DNA of 15,945 nucleotides. Source: JBFJKD01 sp041600415. GTDB lineage: Bacteria; Pseudomonadota; Gammaproteobacteria; Pseudomonadales; Porticoccaceae. How positions within the stretch are numbered: the first letter of the stretch is position 1; the number at the start of each line of letters is the position of its first letter. A model generated the notes under the pieces. It was not told the origin of the DNA. It saw only the letters and a list, made by a program, of their open reading frames with translations, and made no database searches. Both the position numbers and the translations under genes were made by a program. Location of the stretch: NCBI GenBank assembly GCA_041600415.1, contig JBFIKF010000016.1:1-15945 (forward strand), in the 5' to 3' direction. Positions 1 to 7,939 of this stretch are shown piece after piece.

Positions 1-267
1 CACGTAGTCCGCGTGACCCGGACAGTCAACGTGGGCGTAGTGACGCTTGGGCGAATCGTATTCCACGTGCGACGTCGCTATCGTAATCCCACGCTCCCGC
101 TCTTCCGGTGCGTTGTCAATCCCGTCAAAAGAGACCGCCGTTCCGCCCCACGTCTCCGCGCATACCCGCGTCAACGCCGCCGTCAGCGTCGTCTTACCGT
201 GGTCTACGTGTCCGATCGTGCCAACGTTTAAATGCGGCTTCTTACGCTCAAATTTCTCTTTTGCCAC
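1..267 (-). CDS. tuf: Elongation factor Tu, N-terminal part (runs off the left edge)
   Basis: EF-Tu is the GTPase that brings aminoacyl-tRNA to the ribosomal A site. The window holds the first 89 codons, open to the edge. The G1 P-loop GHVDHGKT lies at residues 19-26, the switch I motif RGITI at 59-63 and the G3 motif DCPGH at 81-85, all intact. The start is GTG at 265-267, followed by AKEKFERKK, and is preceded by a GGGAGG ribosome binding site about 8 bases upstream. It follows fusA by 45 bases with no terminator, so it is the last visible gene of the str operon (rpsL-rpsG-fusA-tuf). All nine threonines are ACG, and ATA and CGG codons occur, unlike the neighbouring ribosomal genes. Identity is certain; the copy name (tufA) would be by convention only. 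Confidence 0.98.
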   Translation of the reverse strand, partial: MAKEKFERKKPHLNVGTIGHVDHGKTTLTAALTRVCAETWGGTAVSFDGIDNAPEERERGITIATSHVEYDSPKRHYAHVDCPGHADYV

Positions 268-312
268 GTCACTATCCTCCCGTGTGTAAGTCTGAATTGC
301 GCTACTGGCGCG

Positions 313-2412
313 CTATTTGTTTTTACCGATGATTTCATCCGCAATATTGCGCGGCGCTTCGGAATATTTTTTGAACTCCATGGTAAAGGTCGCTCGACCC
401 TGGGTCGCGGAGCGCAAGTCAGTGGCATAGCCAAACATTTCACCCAGCGGGACTTCAGCGGTAATTACCTTGCCGCCACCACCATCATCCATACCAAGAA
501 TCAAACCGCGGCGACGGTTCAGATCGCCGACCACGTCACCCATATTTTCTTCCGGCGTGACCACTTCAACCGCCATGGTCGGCTCCAGCAACACCGCACC
601 GCCATGCGCTGACAGTTGCTTGGTAGCCAACGATCCCGCAATCTTAAACGCCATCTCACTGGAATCGACGTCGTGGTAAGAACCGTCGTATACGACGGCT
701 TTCAGACCCAGCAGCGGGTAACCGGCCAGCACACCGTTTTTCATCTGCTCCGCGATGCCTTTTTCAACGGCGGGTATATATTCTTTGGGCACTACACCAC
801 CCACGATCTCATTGACGAATTCCAGCCCTTCAGCGCCATCTTCCCGGGGCGAGAATCTCACCCACACATGGCCGTATTGACCGCGACCACCTGACTGGCG
901 CACAAACTTGCCTTCGATTTCGCAAGTGTTGCGAATCGCTTCGCGGTAGGCGACCTGAGGTTTGCCGATGTTGGCTTCCACACTGAACTCGCGACGCATC
1001 CGATCGACCAGAATGTCGAGGTGGAGCTCACCCATACCAGAGATAATGGTCTGACCACTTTCTTCGTCGGTGCGCACCCGGAAAGAGGGGTCTTCCTGCG
1101 CCAGCTTGCCCAACGCAACACCCATTTTTTCCTGGTCCGCCTTGGATTTTGGTTCAACAGCCACCGAAATCACCGGCTCCGGAAATTCCATTCTTTCAAG
1201 AATAATAATGTTATCCAGGGCGCACAGCGTGTCCCCCGTGGTCACATCTTTCAAACCAATGGCTGCAGCGATATCGCCGGCTCGAATCTCCTTGATTTCT
1301 TCACGCTGGTTGGCGTGCATTTGCACCATGCGCCCAATGCGTTCTTTTTTACCCTTTACTGAGTTATAGACCCCATCGCCCTGCTTCATCACGCCGGAAT
1401 ACACCCGCAGGAAGGTCAAAGTGCCAACAAACGGATCGGTCGCAATTTTAAACGCGAGCGCAGCGAACGGCGCGTCGTCGTCGGCAACCCGCTCCTCTAC
1501 CGTCACTTCGTCGTCCAGCACACCCTCAATAGCTTTAACTTCGGTGGGCGACGGCAGATATTCAATTACCGCATCCAGCACCGCCTGCACACCCTTGTTC
1601 TTAAAGGCCGACCCGCCCAGCACCGGCACAATCTCATTGGCCAGTGTGCGCGCGCGAATGCCCGCCTTGATTTCAGCTTCCGTCAGCGCCTCACCTTCGA
1701 GGTATTTATCCATCAATGTTTCGTTCGCTTCGGCGGCCGCTTCCACCAGGCTTTCCCGCAACTCTTCACACTCAGCCAGCATGTCGGCCGGAATTTCTTC
1801 GTATTCAAAGGTCATACCCTGATCGGCTTCGTTCCAGCGAATTGCCTTCATTTTGACCAGATCCACGACACCCTTGAACTCTTCTTCCGATCCGATGGTC
1901 ATCTGCAGCGCCACTGGATTGGCGCCAAGTCGGGTTTTTAACTGCTTGATCACCTTTTTAAAATCGGCGCCGGCACGATCCATTTTATTGACAAACACCA
2001 TGCGCGGCACGGCATATTTGTTAGCCTGACGCCACACCGTTTCGGTTTGCGGCTGTACGCCAGAGGAACCACACAGCACTACCACCGCGCCGTCCAGCAC
2101 CCGCAGCGAACGCTCCACCTCAATCGTGAAATCAACGTGGCCAGGCGTGTCAATAATATTGACGCGGTGCTCCTCAAACTGAGCCTCCATCCCTTTCCAG
2201 AAACAGGTGGTCGCGGCGGAGGTAATGGTGATGCCACGCTCCTGCTCCTGCTCCATCCAGTCCATGGTGGCCGCACCATCGTGCACCTCACCGATTTTAT
2301 GTGACAGGCCGGTGTAAAACAGAACGCGCTCAGTGGTAGTCGTTTTACCAGCGTCGACGTGAGCAACGATACCGATATTGCGGTAGCGGCGGATAGGTGT
2401 CTTGCGTGCCAC
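313..2412 (-). CDS. fusA: Elongation factor G
   Basis: EF-G is the GTPase that drives translocation of tRNA and mRNA after peptide bond formation, and it also acts in ribosome recycling. The 699-residue protein is full length (E. coli 704). The GTPase motifs are AHVDAGKT at 17-24, RGITI at 59-63, DTPGH at 88-92, NKMD at 142-145 and GSAF at 267-270. Domains II-V follow; the domain IV motif QSGGRGQYGHV and the domain V motif GDLNRRRG are present. The start is GTG at 2410-2412, preceded by a GGGGAAAG stretch that is a modest ribosome binding site; the protein begins ARKTPIRRYRNIG as in relatives. It lies 108 bases after rpsG and 45 before tuf. A hairpin with a short U run in the rpsG-fusA gap could tune its expression. 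No frameshift is seen. Of the two EF-G types in gammaproteobacteria, this is the str-operon one. Confidence 0.98.
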   Translation of the reverse strand: MARKTPIRRYRNIGIVAHVDAGKTTTTERVLFYTGLSHKIGEVHDGAATMDWMEQEQERGITITSAATTCFWKGMEAQFEEHRVNIIDTPGHVDFTIEVERSLRVLDGAVVVLCGSSGVQPQTETVWRQANKYAVPRMVFVNKMDRAGADFKKVIKQLKTRLGANPVALQMTIGSEEEFKGVVDLVKMKAIRWNEADQGMTFEYEEIPADMLAECEELRESLVEAAAEANETLMDKYLEGEALTEAEIKAGIRARTLANEIVPVLGGSAFKNKGVQAVLDAVIEYLPSPTEVKAIEGVLDDEVTVEERVADDDAPFAALAFKIATDPFVGTLTFLRVYSGVMKQGDGVYNSVKGKKERIGRMVQMHANQREEIKEIRAGDIAAAIGLKDVTTGDTLCALDNIIILERMEFPEPVISVAVEPKSKADQEKMGVALGKLAQEDPSFRVRTDEESGQTIISGMGELHLDILVDRMRREFSVEANIGKPQVAYREAIRNTCEIEGKFVRQSGGRGQYGHVWVRFSPREDGAEGLEFVNEIVGGVVPKEYIPAVEKGIAEQMKNGVLAGYPLLGLKAVVYDGSYHDVDSSEMAFKIAGSLATKQLSAHGGAVLLEPTMAVEVVTPEENMGDVVGDLNRRRGLILGMDDGGGGKVITAEVPLGEMFGYATDLRSATQGRATFTMEFKKYSEAPRNIADEIIGKNK

Positions 2413-2453
2413 GATACTTTCCCCAAAAACGAAGCGTCAAAAATGACTGCGCT

Positions 2454-2494
2454 AAAATTGCGGCAGGCGACGCCATGTCACGCAGCGGCCTGCC
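2454..2494 (-). terminator. Possible attenuator hairpin between rpsG and fusA
   Basis: On the transcribed strand GGCAGGC (2488-2494) can pair with GCCTGCC (2462-2468), with a possible inner CGC/GCG pairing. It is followed by GCAATTTTAG, giving a run of four U. The loop is large (19 bases) and the U run starts a few bases after the stem, so this would be at most a partial terminator. It lies inside the str operon, where full termination would silence fusA and tuf, so partial attenuation or an mRNA-processing role is more likely. Confidence 0.3.
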
Positions 2495-2520
2495 AGTAAA
2501 TCGGAACCCAACGCGTCTAA

Positions 2521-2991
2521 TCAGAAACGGTAGTGTGAAAATGCCTTGTTAGCTTCGGCCATGCGATGCACGTCTTCGCGTTTCTTGACCGCGCCGCCCT
2601 TACCCTGCGCCGCGTCGGCGATTTCGCCAGCCAGCCGTTGGGCCATGGATTTTTCGCTGCGTCCGCGCGCGTAATCTACCAACCAGCGCATGGCCAGCGC
2701 GGTGCGGCGCGAAGGGCGCACTTCCACGGGAACCTGATAGGTAGCGCCACCGACGCGACGGGATTTTACCTCGACCATCGGTGCGATATTTTCCAGCGCT
2801 TCTTCAAACGCCTCGACCGGATCTTTTTTAAGTCGGCTTTCAACGGTATTCAAGGCACCGTACACGATGCGCTCGGCGACAGATTTTTTGCCGCTAACCA
2901 TAACGTGGTTCATGAATTTGGCGAGGGTTACATTGCCGAATTTTGGATCCGGCAGGATTTCACGCTTGGCGACAACGCGTCTTCTTGGCAT
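2521..2991 (-). CDS. rpsG: 30S ribosomal protein S7
   Basis: S7 is a primary 16S rRNA binding protein that nucleates assembly of the 30S head and lines the E-site channel. The 156-residue product is the standard bacterial length. It begins PRRRVVAKREILPDP and contains the conserved stretches GKKSVAERIVYGAL, GGATYQVPVEVRP and RRTALAMRWL, ending in AFSHYRF. The ATG is at 2989-2991; the upstream purine stretch GAAGAGAATAGAGC is only a weak ribosome binding site, which would fit translation coupled to rpsL. It lies 87 bases after rpsL. In E. coli S7 represses its own synthesis through the rpsL-rpsG spacer; a comparable role here is inference. Confidence 0.98.
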   Translation of the reverse strand: MPRRRVVAKREILPDPKFGNVTLAKFMNHVMVSGKKSVAERIVYGALNTVESRLKKDPVEAFEEALENIAPMVEVKSRRVGGATYQVPVEVRPSRRTALAMRWLVDYARGRSEKSMAQRLAGEIADAAQGKGGAVKKREDVHRMAEANKAFSHYRF

Positions 2992-3078
2992 AGCTCTATT
3001 CTCTTCAGGTTAACCCGGGACTGGCTGTATTGCGCTGCCCGGCCTTACTCGGTGTAAATACCGACTATAAAACGCCTG
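2992..3078 (-). promoter_or_regulatory. rpsL-rpsG spacer, candidate S7 autoregulatory site
   Basis: The 87-base spacer is similar in size to the E. coli rpsL-rpsG spacer, where S7 binds. On the transcribed strand it can form a small CGGT/ACCG hairpin near the rpsL stop and a longer-range CCGGG/CCCGG pairing closer to rpsG. I did not find a clear copy of the E. coli S7 target, so the role is inferred from position and the weak rpsG ribosome binding site. Confidence 0.25.
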
Positions 3079-3453
3079 CTAGCCCTTCGGCCGCTTGGCG
3101 CCGTACTTGGAACGACGCTGTCTGCGTCCGTCCACGCCCGAGGTATCCAGACTTCCGCGCACCGTGTGGTAGCGCACCCCAGGCAAATCTTTGACACGAC
3201 CTCCGCGAATCAGCACTACGCTGTGCTCCTGCAGATTGTGGCCTTCACCGCCGATATAGGAAGACACTTCGAACCCACTGGTCAGGCGGACCCGACACAC
3301 CTTGCGCAGCGCCGAGTTGGGCTTTTTCGGCGTGGTGGTGTACACCCGGGTACACACGCCGCGGCGTTGCGGGCAGCTCTGCAGTGCCGGCACATCGCTT
3401 TTTACGACTCTGCGCTTACGCGGCTGGCGCACCAACTGGTTGATCGTTGTCAT
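3079..3453 (-). CDS. rpsL: 30S ribosomal protein S12
   Basis: S12 sits at the decoding centre of the 30S subunit and controls accuracy of tRNA selection. The 124-residue protein matches the family length. The decoding loops TTPKKPNSALRKV and GGRVKDLPGVRYH are intact, with lysines at 43 and 88 and proline at 91, the residues whose change gives streptomycin resistance in E. coli; so the sequence predicts a streptomycin-sensitive ribosome at this site. Asp89 is the residue that RimO methylthiolates in E. coli. The ATG at 3451-3453 has the ribosome binding site CGGAG about 9 bases upstream. It is the first gene of the str operon, preceded by a leader of about 125 bases and a strong sigma-70-type promoter. 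Confidence 0.98.
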   Translation of the reverse strand: MTTINQLVRQPRKRRVVKSDVPALQSCPQRRGVCTRVYTTTPKKPNSALRKVCRVRLTSGFEVSSYIGGEGHNLQEHSVVLIRGGRVKDLPGVRYHTVRGSLDTSGVDGRRQRRSKYGAKRPKG

Positions 3454-3585
3454 GTAATATTACTCCGAATACGCTTTTTATCGCCTTCACAAACTTGCTG
3501 CACAGGCTAAATTCCATGTCGCCGACACTGCGCAATAGCACATTTCCGCCCGACCGTTGTGTGTTCCTGGCCTCGGGGAGGCGGC

Positions 3586-3614
3586 ATTCTAAAGAGCCGA
3601 CCCTACCGAGTCAA
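3586..3614 (-). promoter_or_regulatory. Strong sigma-70 promoter of the str operon (rpsL)
   Basis: Read on the minus strand, TTGACT (3609-3614) and TAGAAT (3586-3591) are separated by exactly 17 bases. The next bases, GCCGCCTCCCCG, form a GC-rich discriminator of the kind that makes promoters of translation genes sensitive to ppGpp and DksA. The start site is expected near 3579, giving a leader of about 125 nucleotides before rpsL. The spacing, position right after rpoC and orientation all agree; ppGpp control is inference. Confidence 0.85.
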
Positions 3615-3621
3615 GAGATAC

Positions 3622-3640
3622 CGGGGCGTTGACCGCCCCG
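3622..3640 (-). terminator. GC-rich hairpin after rpoC
   Basis: CGGGGCG (3634-3640 on the minus strand) pairs perfectly with CGCCCCG (3622-3628) around a five-base loop, 13 bases after the rpoC stop codon. It is followed by GTATCTCTTGAC, so the U tract is poor. It probably ends or attenuates rpoBC transcription just before the rpsL promoter, whose -35 box begins 7 bases further on. Partial read-through into the str operon is likely. Confidence 0.55.
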
Positions 3641-3653
3641 ATAACTATCGCTC

Positions 3654-6600
3654 TCAGCCCTCTGTATCCTCTGCGCTTAACGCCTCGGACAACGCTGCCT
3701 CGACATCGCTGGCACTGACTCCGGCAACGTCCGCCATAGCGGCTTCGCGCGCCAGGCGACGGGTGTTGTGGTAGGTCAAACCGGTACCTGCGGGAATCAA
3801 ACGACCGACAACCACGTTTTCCTTCAGGCCGCGCAGAGGGTCGAGTTTGCCGGTAACGGCTGCCTCGGTGAGCACTCGCGTGGTTTCCTGGAACGAAGCG
3901 GCAGATATAAAGCTTTCGGTCGCCAGAGAAGCCTTGGTGATACCCAGTAGCACGCGTTCGTACTTGGCGGCAATCTTGTCTTCGCGCAGGAGCTTTTCGT
4001 TACACTCCAGAACTCGGTTGTACTCAACCTGCTCACCTTGCACGTAACTGGAATCGCCACTGTCGGTGATTTCCACTTTACGCAACATCTGACGCACAAT
4101 GACCTCAATATGCTTGTCATTGATTTTCACGCCCTGCAGACGATAAACCTCCTGAATTTCATTACCGATGTACTTGGCCAACGCATCCACACTCTTCAAA
4201 CGTAGAATATCGTGGGGGCTGGGGGATCCTTCCGATACTACTTCACCCTTTTCCACGTGCTCGCCTTCGTAAACCCCCATCTCGCGCCACTTGGGAATCA
4301 ATGTCTCGTGGGGCTCGCTACCGTCGTTGGGAGTAATTACCAGTCGACGCTTACCTTTGGTTTCCTTGCCGAACGTGACCGTACCAGTGACTTCGGCGAG
4401 AATCGACGGATCCTTGGGTTTACGGGCCTCGAACAGATCCGCTACCCGCGGCAGACCGCCGGTGATATCGCGGGTCTTGGAACCTTCCTGGGGAATCCGC
4501 GCAATAATGTCGCCGACACCTACCTGGTCGCCATCGTTGATAGTGATAATGGCGTTAGCCGGCAACATGTAGTGGGCCGGTACTGTGGAGTTGGGAAAAC
4601 ACAGCTCTTTGCCTTTGGTATCAAGCAGGGTCACCATCGGCTTCATTTCCTTGCCTGCCGCAGGCCGTTCGTTAGGATCGATGACGGCGGTGCTGGTCAG
4701 GCCGGTCATCTCATCCGTCTGACCGCGAATACTCAACCCTTCTTCCATACCCGAAAACCGCACGCGGCCCTGTACTTCGCTGACAATGGGGTGAGTGTGG
4801 GGATCCCAGGCCGCCACGATCTGCCCAGCGGTAACTTTCGCACCGTCGCGCACTTTGACCACAGCGCCGTAGGGCAGTTTGTAACGCTCCTTTTCGCGAC
4901 CGTTTTCATCGGCTATTGCCAACTCACTGGAGCGGGACACCGCCACCAGTTCGCCGCTTTTGCGCTCCGCCATTTTGGCGTTTACCAGCCGTACGGTACC
5001 CGCGTTTTTAACCTGTATATTGTCCACTGCGGATGCCCGCGACGCGGCGCCACCGATGTGGAACGTACGCATGGTCAACTGGGTTCCAGGCTCACCGATA
5101 GATTGCGCGGCAATCACACCGACCGCTTCACCGGCGTTAATGAGATGGCCCCGCGCCAGATCGCGACCGTAGCAGTTGGCGCAGATACCGTAACGGGTGG
5201 CACAGGTAATCGGCGAACGTACCAGCACTTCATCAATGCTATTGGCCTCAATTAAGTGCACCAACTTCTCGTCGATCATAATGCCGGCTGGCACCACGAC
5301 CTCTTTGCTACCAGCACGACACACATCGATCGCTGCAACGCGGCCCAAAATACGATCACCAAGGGATTCGATAATATCGCCGCCCTCAATCACCGGCGTC
5401 ATCAACAGGCCCTCTTCGGTACCGCAATCAACCTCGGTAACTACCAGGTCCTGGGCCACGTCGACCAGGCGTCTAGTCAGGTATCCGGAGTTGGCGGTTT
5501 TCAACGCCGTATCCGCCAGACCTTTGCGCGCGCCGTGGGTGGAGATAAAGTACTGCAGAACGTTCAGCCCCTCGCGGAAGTTTGCGGTGATCGGCGTCTC
5601 GATAATGGAGCCATCCGGACGCGCCATCAGGCCACGCATACCCGCCAGCTGGCGGATCTGCGCAGGTGAACCACGCGCTCCGGAGTCGGCCATAATAAAG
5701 ACCGAGTTAAATGACGGCTGATCTTCGTCCTTGCCCTCGCGGTTTTTGACAGTTTCCTTGGAAATCACGTCCATCATGGACTTGGCCACCTGGTCGTTAG
5801 CCCGCGACCAGATGTCGATTACCTTGTTGTACTTCTCACCCTGAGTGACCAGACCGGACGAAAACTGAGATTCAATTTCCAGTACTTCCGCTTCCGCGCG
5901 CTTAATCAGCGCCGCCTTTTCATCGGGGATAACAAAATCGTTAACGCCAATGGAGACCCCTGAGCGCGTCGAGAAATCAAACCCGGTATACATCAGCTGA
6001 TCGGCAAAAATTACCGTCGCCTTGAGGCCCACCGTGCGATAACAGTGGTTAATGATCCGCGAAATAGCTTTCTTGGTCATCGCCTGGTTAACCAGATCGA
6101 AACTCAGCCCGTCGGGAACGATTTCCCACAACAGGGCGCGGCCCACCGTGGTCTCCTCGAGACTGGCCCGGGTGTGCCATTCGCCGTCGTCGTCGATATT
6201 GACCTGCTCGACACGCACCTTGACCCGCGCCTGCAGATCTACGGCGTTGCTGTAATAAGCCCGCGACACTTCTTTTAGATCGGCAAACACCATGCCCTCG
6301 CCCTTAGCGTTAATCCGCTCGCGAGTCATGTAATACAGCCCGAGCACCACATCCTGTGAAGGCACGATAATCGGCTCGCCGCTGGCTGGCGACAGAATAT
6401 TGTTGGTCGACATCATCAATGCGCGGGATTCGAGCTGGGCTTCCAGAGTCAACGGCACGTGCACGGCCATCTGGTCGCCGTCAAAGTCGGCGTTGTAGGC
6501 GGCGCACACCAACGGGTGCAACTGTATCGCCTTGCCTTCAATCAGCGTCGGCTCAAAAGCCTGAATACCCAGGCGGTGCAAGGTCGGCGCGCGGTTGAGC

Positions 6601-7865
6601 AGCACCGGGTGCTCGCGAATCACCTCTTCGAGGATATCCCATACCACCCCCTCCTCGCGCTCGACCATTTTCTTGGCAGCCTTGATCGTAGTCGCCAGAC
6701 CCCGGGTTTCGAGTTTGGAGAAAATAAACGGTTTAAACAGCTCCAGCGCCATGCGCTTGGGCAAACCGCACTGGTGCAGACGCAGGGTGGGACCCACCAC
6801 GATCACCGAACGGCCGGAGTAATCCACCCGCTTGCCCAGCAGGTTCTGGCGGAAACGCCCCTGCTTGCCCTTGATCATATCCGCCAGGGATTTCAGCGGG
6901 CGCTTGTTGGAACCGGTAATCGCGCGACCGCGACGGCCGTTATCGAGCAGCGCATCCACCGCTTCTTGCAGCATGCGTTTTTCGTTGCGCACAATAATGT
7001 CTGGCGCATTCAGCTCCAGTAATCTTTTCAACCGATTGTTGCGATTGATAACACGGCGATACAGATCGTTGAGATCGGACGTCGCGAAACGTCCGCCGTC
7101 CAGGGGTACCAGTGGGCGCAAGTCCGGCGGCAAAATCGGCAGCGCTTCCAGAATCATCCATTCCGGCTTATTGCCCGAGGTGTGGAACGCCTCAAGTAAT
7201 TTAAGCCGCTTGGACAACTTCTTGATTTTGGTTTCTGAGCGAGTCTGCGGCAGCTCATCGCGCAAGCGAGCAATTTCGTCCACCAGGGTAATATCCTGCA
7301 TCAGCGCCTGAATCGCTTCGGCGCCCATCATCGCCACGAATTCGTCACCGTGCTCTTCCATGGCTTCGAAATACTGTTCGTCGGTCAGCAATTGCCCGCG
7401 CTCCAGTGTCGTCATGCCCGGGTCTACAACCACAAACGATTCGAAATACAACACCCGCTCAATTTCCCGCAACGTCATATCGAGCATCAAACCGATGCGG
7501 GAGGGCAGGGATTTCAGAAACCAGATGTGCGCTACCGGGCTGGCGAGCTCTATGTGGCCCATCCGCTCGCGACGCACTTTGGCAAGTGTCACTTCTACAC
7601 CACATTTTTCGCACACAATGCCGCGGTGTTTCATGCGCTTGTATTTACCGCACAGGCATTCGAAATCTTTGACCGGCCCGAACAACTTGGCACAGAACAG
7701 GCCATCCCGTTCCGGCTTGAAGGTGCGATAGTTGATGGTCTCGGGTTTTTTTACTTCGCCAAACGACCAGGAGCGAATCATGTCCGGCGATGCCAACCCA
7801 ATGCGAATTCCTTCGAAATCGCTGCGTTGATCCTGAGACTTCAGCAAACTTAATAAATCTTTCAA
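3654..7865 (-). CDS. rpoC: RNA polymerase beta' subunit
   Basis: Beta' forms the catalytic clamp of RNA polymerase with beta. The 1403-residue length is usual for this group. Cys70, Cys72, Cys85 and Cys88 form the N-terminal zinc site, at the same positions as in E. coli. NADFDGDQ at 458-465 supplies the three aspartates (460, 462, 464) that hold the catalytic magnesium. The bridge helix (THGARKGLADTALKTANSGY), the trigger loop region (QLTMRTFHIGGAAS) and a second cysteine cluster (CATRYGICANCYGR) follow. The start is TTG at 7863-7865: the strong ribosome binding site GGAGGAAG ends a few bases upstream, and KDLLSLLKSQ is the family N-terminus. It follows rpoB by 74 bases with no terminator, so the two are co-transcribed. 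No lineage-specific break is seen. Confidence 0.98.
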   Translation of the reverse strand: MKDLLSLLKSQDQRSDFEGIRIGLASPDMIRSWSFGEVKKPETINYRTFKPERDGLFCAKLFGPVKDFECLCGKYKRMKHRGIVCEKCGVEVTLAKVRRERMGHIELASPVAHIWFLKSLPSRIGLMLDMTLREIERVLYFESFVVVDPGMTTLERGQLLTDEQYFEAMEEHGDEFVAMMGAEAIQALMQDITLVDEIARLRDELPQTRSETKIKKLSKRLKLLEAFHTSGNKPEWMILEALPILPPDLRPLVPLDGGRFATSDLNDLYRRVINRNNRLKRLLELNAPDIIVRNEKRMLQEAVDALLDNGRRGRAITGSNKRPLKSLADMIKGKQGRFRQNLLGKRVDYSGRSVIVVGPTLRLHQCGLPKRMALELFKPFIFSKLETRGLATTIKAAKKMVEREEGVVWDILEEVIREHPVLLNRAPTLHRLGIQAFEPTLIEGKAIQLHPLVCAAYNADFDGDQMAVHVPLTLEAQLESRALMMSTNNILSPASGEPIIVPSQDVVLGLYYMTRERINAKGEGMVFADLKEVSRAYYSNAVDLQARVKVRVEQVNIDDDGEWHTRASLEETTVGRALLWEIVPDGLSFDLVNQAMTKKAISRIINHCYRTVGLKATVIFADQLMYTGFDFSTRSGVSIGVNDFVIPDEKAALIKRAEAEVLEIESQFSSGLVTQGEKYNKVIDIWSRANDQVAKSMMDVISKETVKNREGKDEDQPSFNSVFIMADSGARGSPAQIRQLAGMRGLMARPDGSIIETPITANFREGLNVLQYFISTHGARKGLADTALKTANSGYLTRRLVDVAQDLVVTEVDCGTEEGLLMTPVIEGGDIIESLGDRILGRVAAIDVCRAGSKEVVVPAGIMIDEKLVHLIEANSIDEVLVRSPITCATRYGICANCYGRDLARGHLINAGEAVGVIAAQSIGEPGTQLTMRTFHIGGAASRASAVDNIQVKNAGTVRLVNAKMAERKSGELVAVSRSSELAIADENGREKERYKLPYGAVVKVRDGAKVTAGQIVAAWDPHTHPIVSEVQGRVRFSGMEEGLSIRGQTDEMTGLTSTAVIDPNERPAAGKEMKPMVTLLDTKGKELCFPNSTVPAHYMLPANAIITINDGDQVGVGDIIARIPQEGSKTRDITGGLPRVADLFEARKPKDPSILAEVTGTVTFGKETKGKRRLVITPNDGSEPHETLIPKWREMGVYEGEHVEKGEVVSEGSPSPHDILRLKSVDALAKYIGNEIQEVYRLQGVKINDKHIEVIVRQMLRKVEITDSGDSSYVQGEQVEYNRVLECNEKLLREDKIAAKYERVLLGITKASLATESFISAASFQETTRVLTEAAVTGKLDPLRGLKENVVVGRLIPAGTGLTYHNTRRLAREAAMADVAGVSASDVEAALSEALSAEDTEG

Positions 7866-7939
7866 GGCTCTTCCTCCGATGGATACTTGCCTCTGCCAGG
7901 GCAGGCGCCCCGGCTGCTAGCGCGCAAATACTACAACCG

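Noticed and set aside
4212..5255. Long plus-strand reading frame of 347 codons opposite rpoC
   Set aside because: It lies wholly antisense to intact rpoC, has no recognisable domain, and its openness follows from the codon bias of the gene on the other strand.
7889..7906. Inverted repeat in the rpoB-rpoC spacer
   Set aside because: Short arms, a very small loop and no U tract; it is likely chance in GC-rich sequence.
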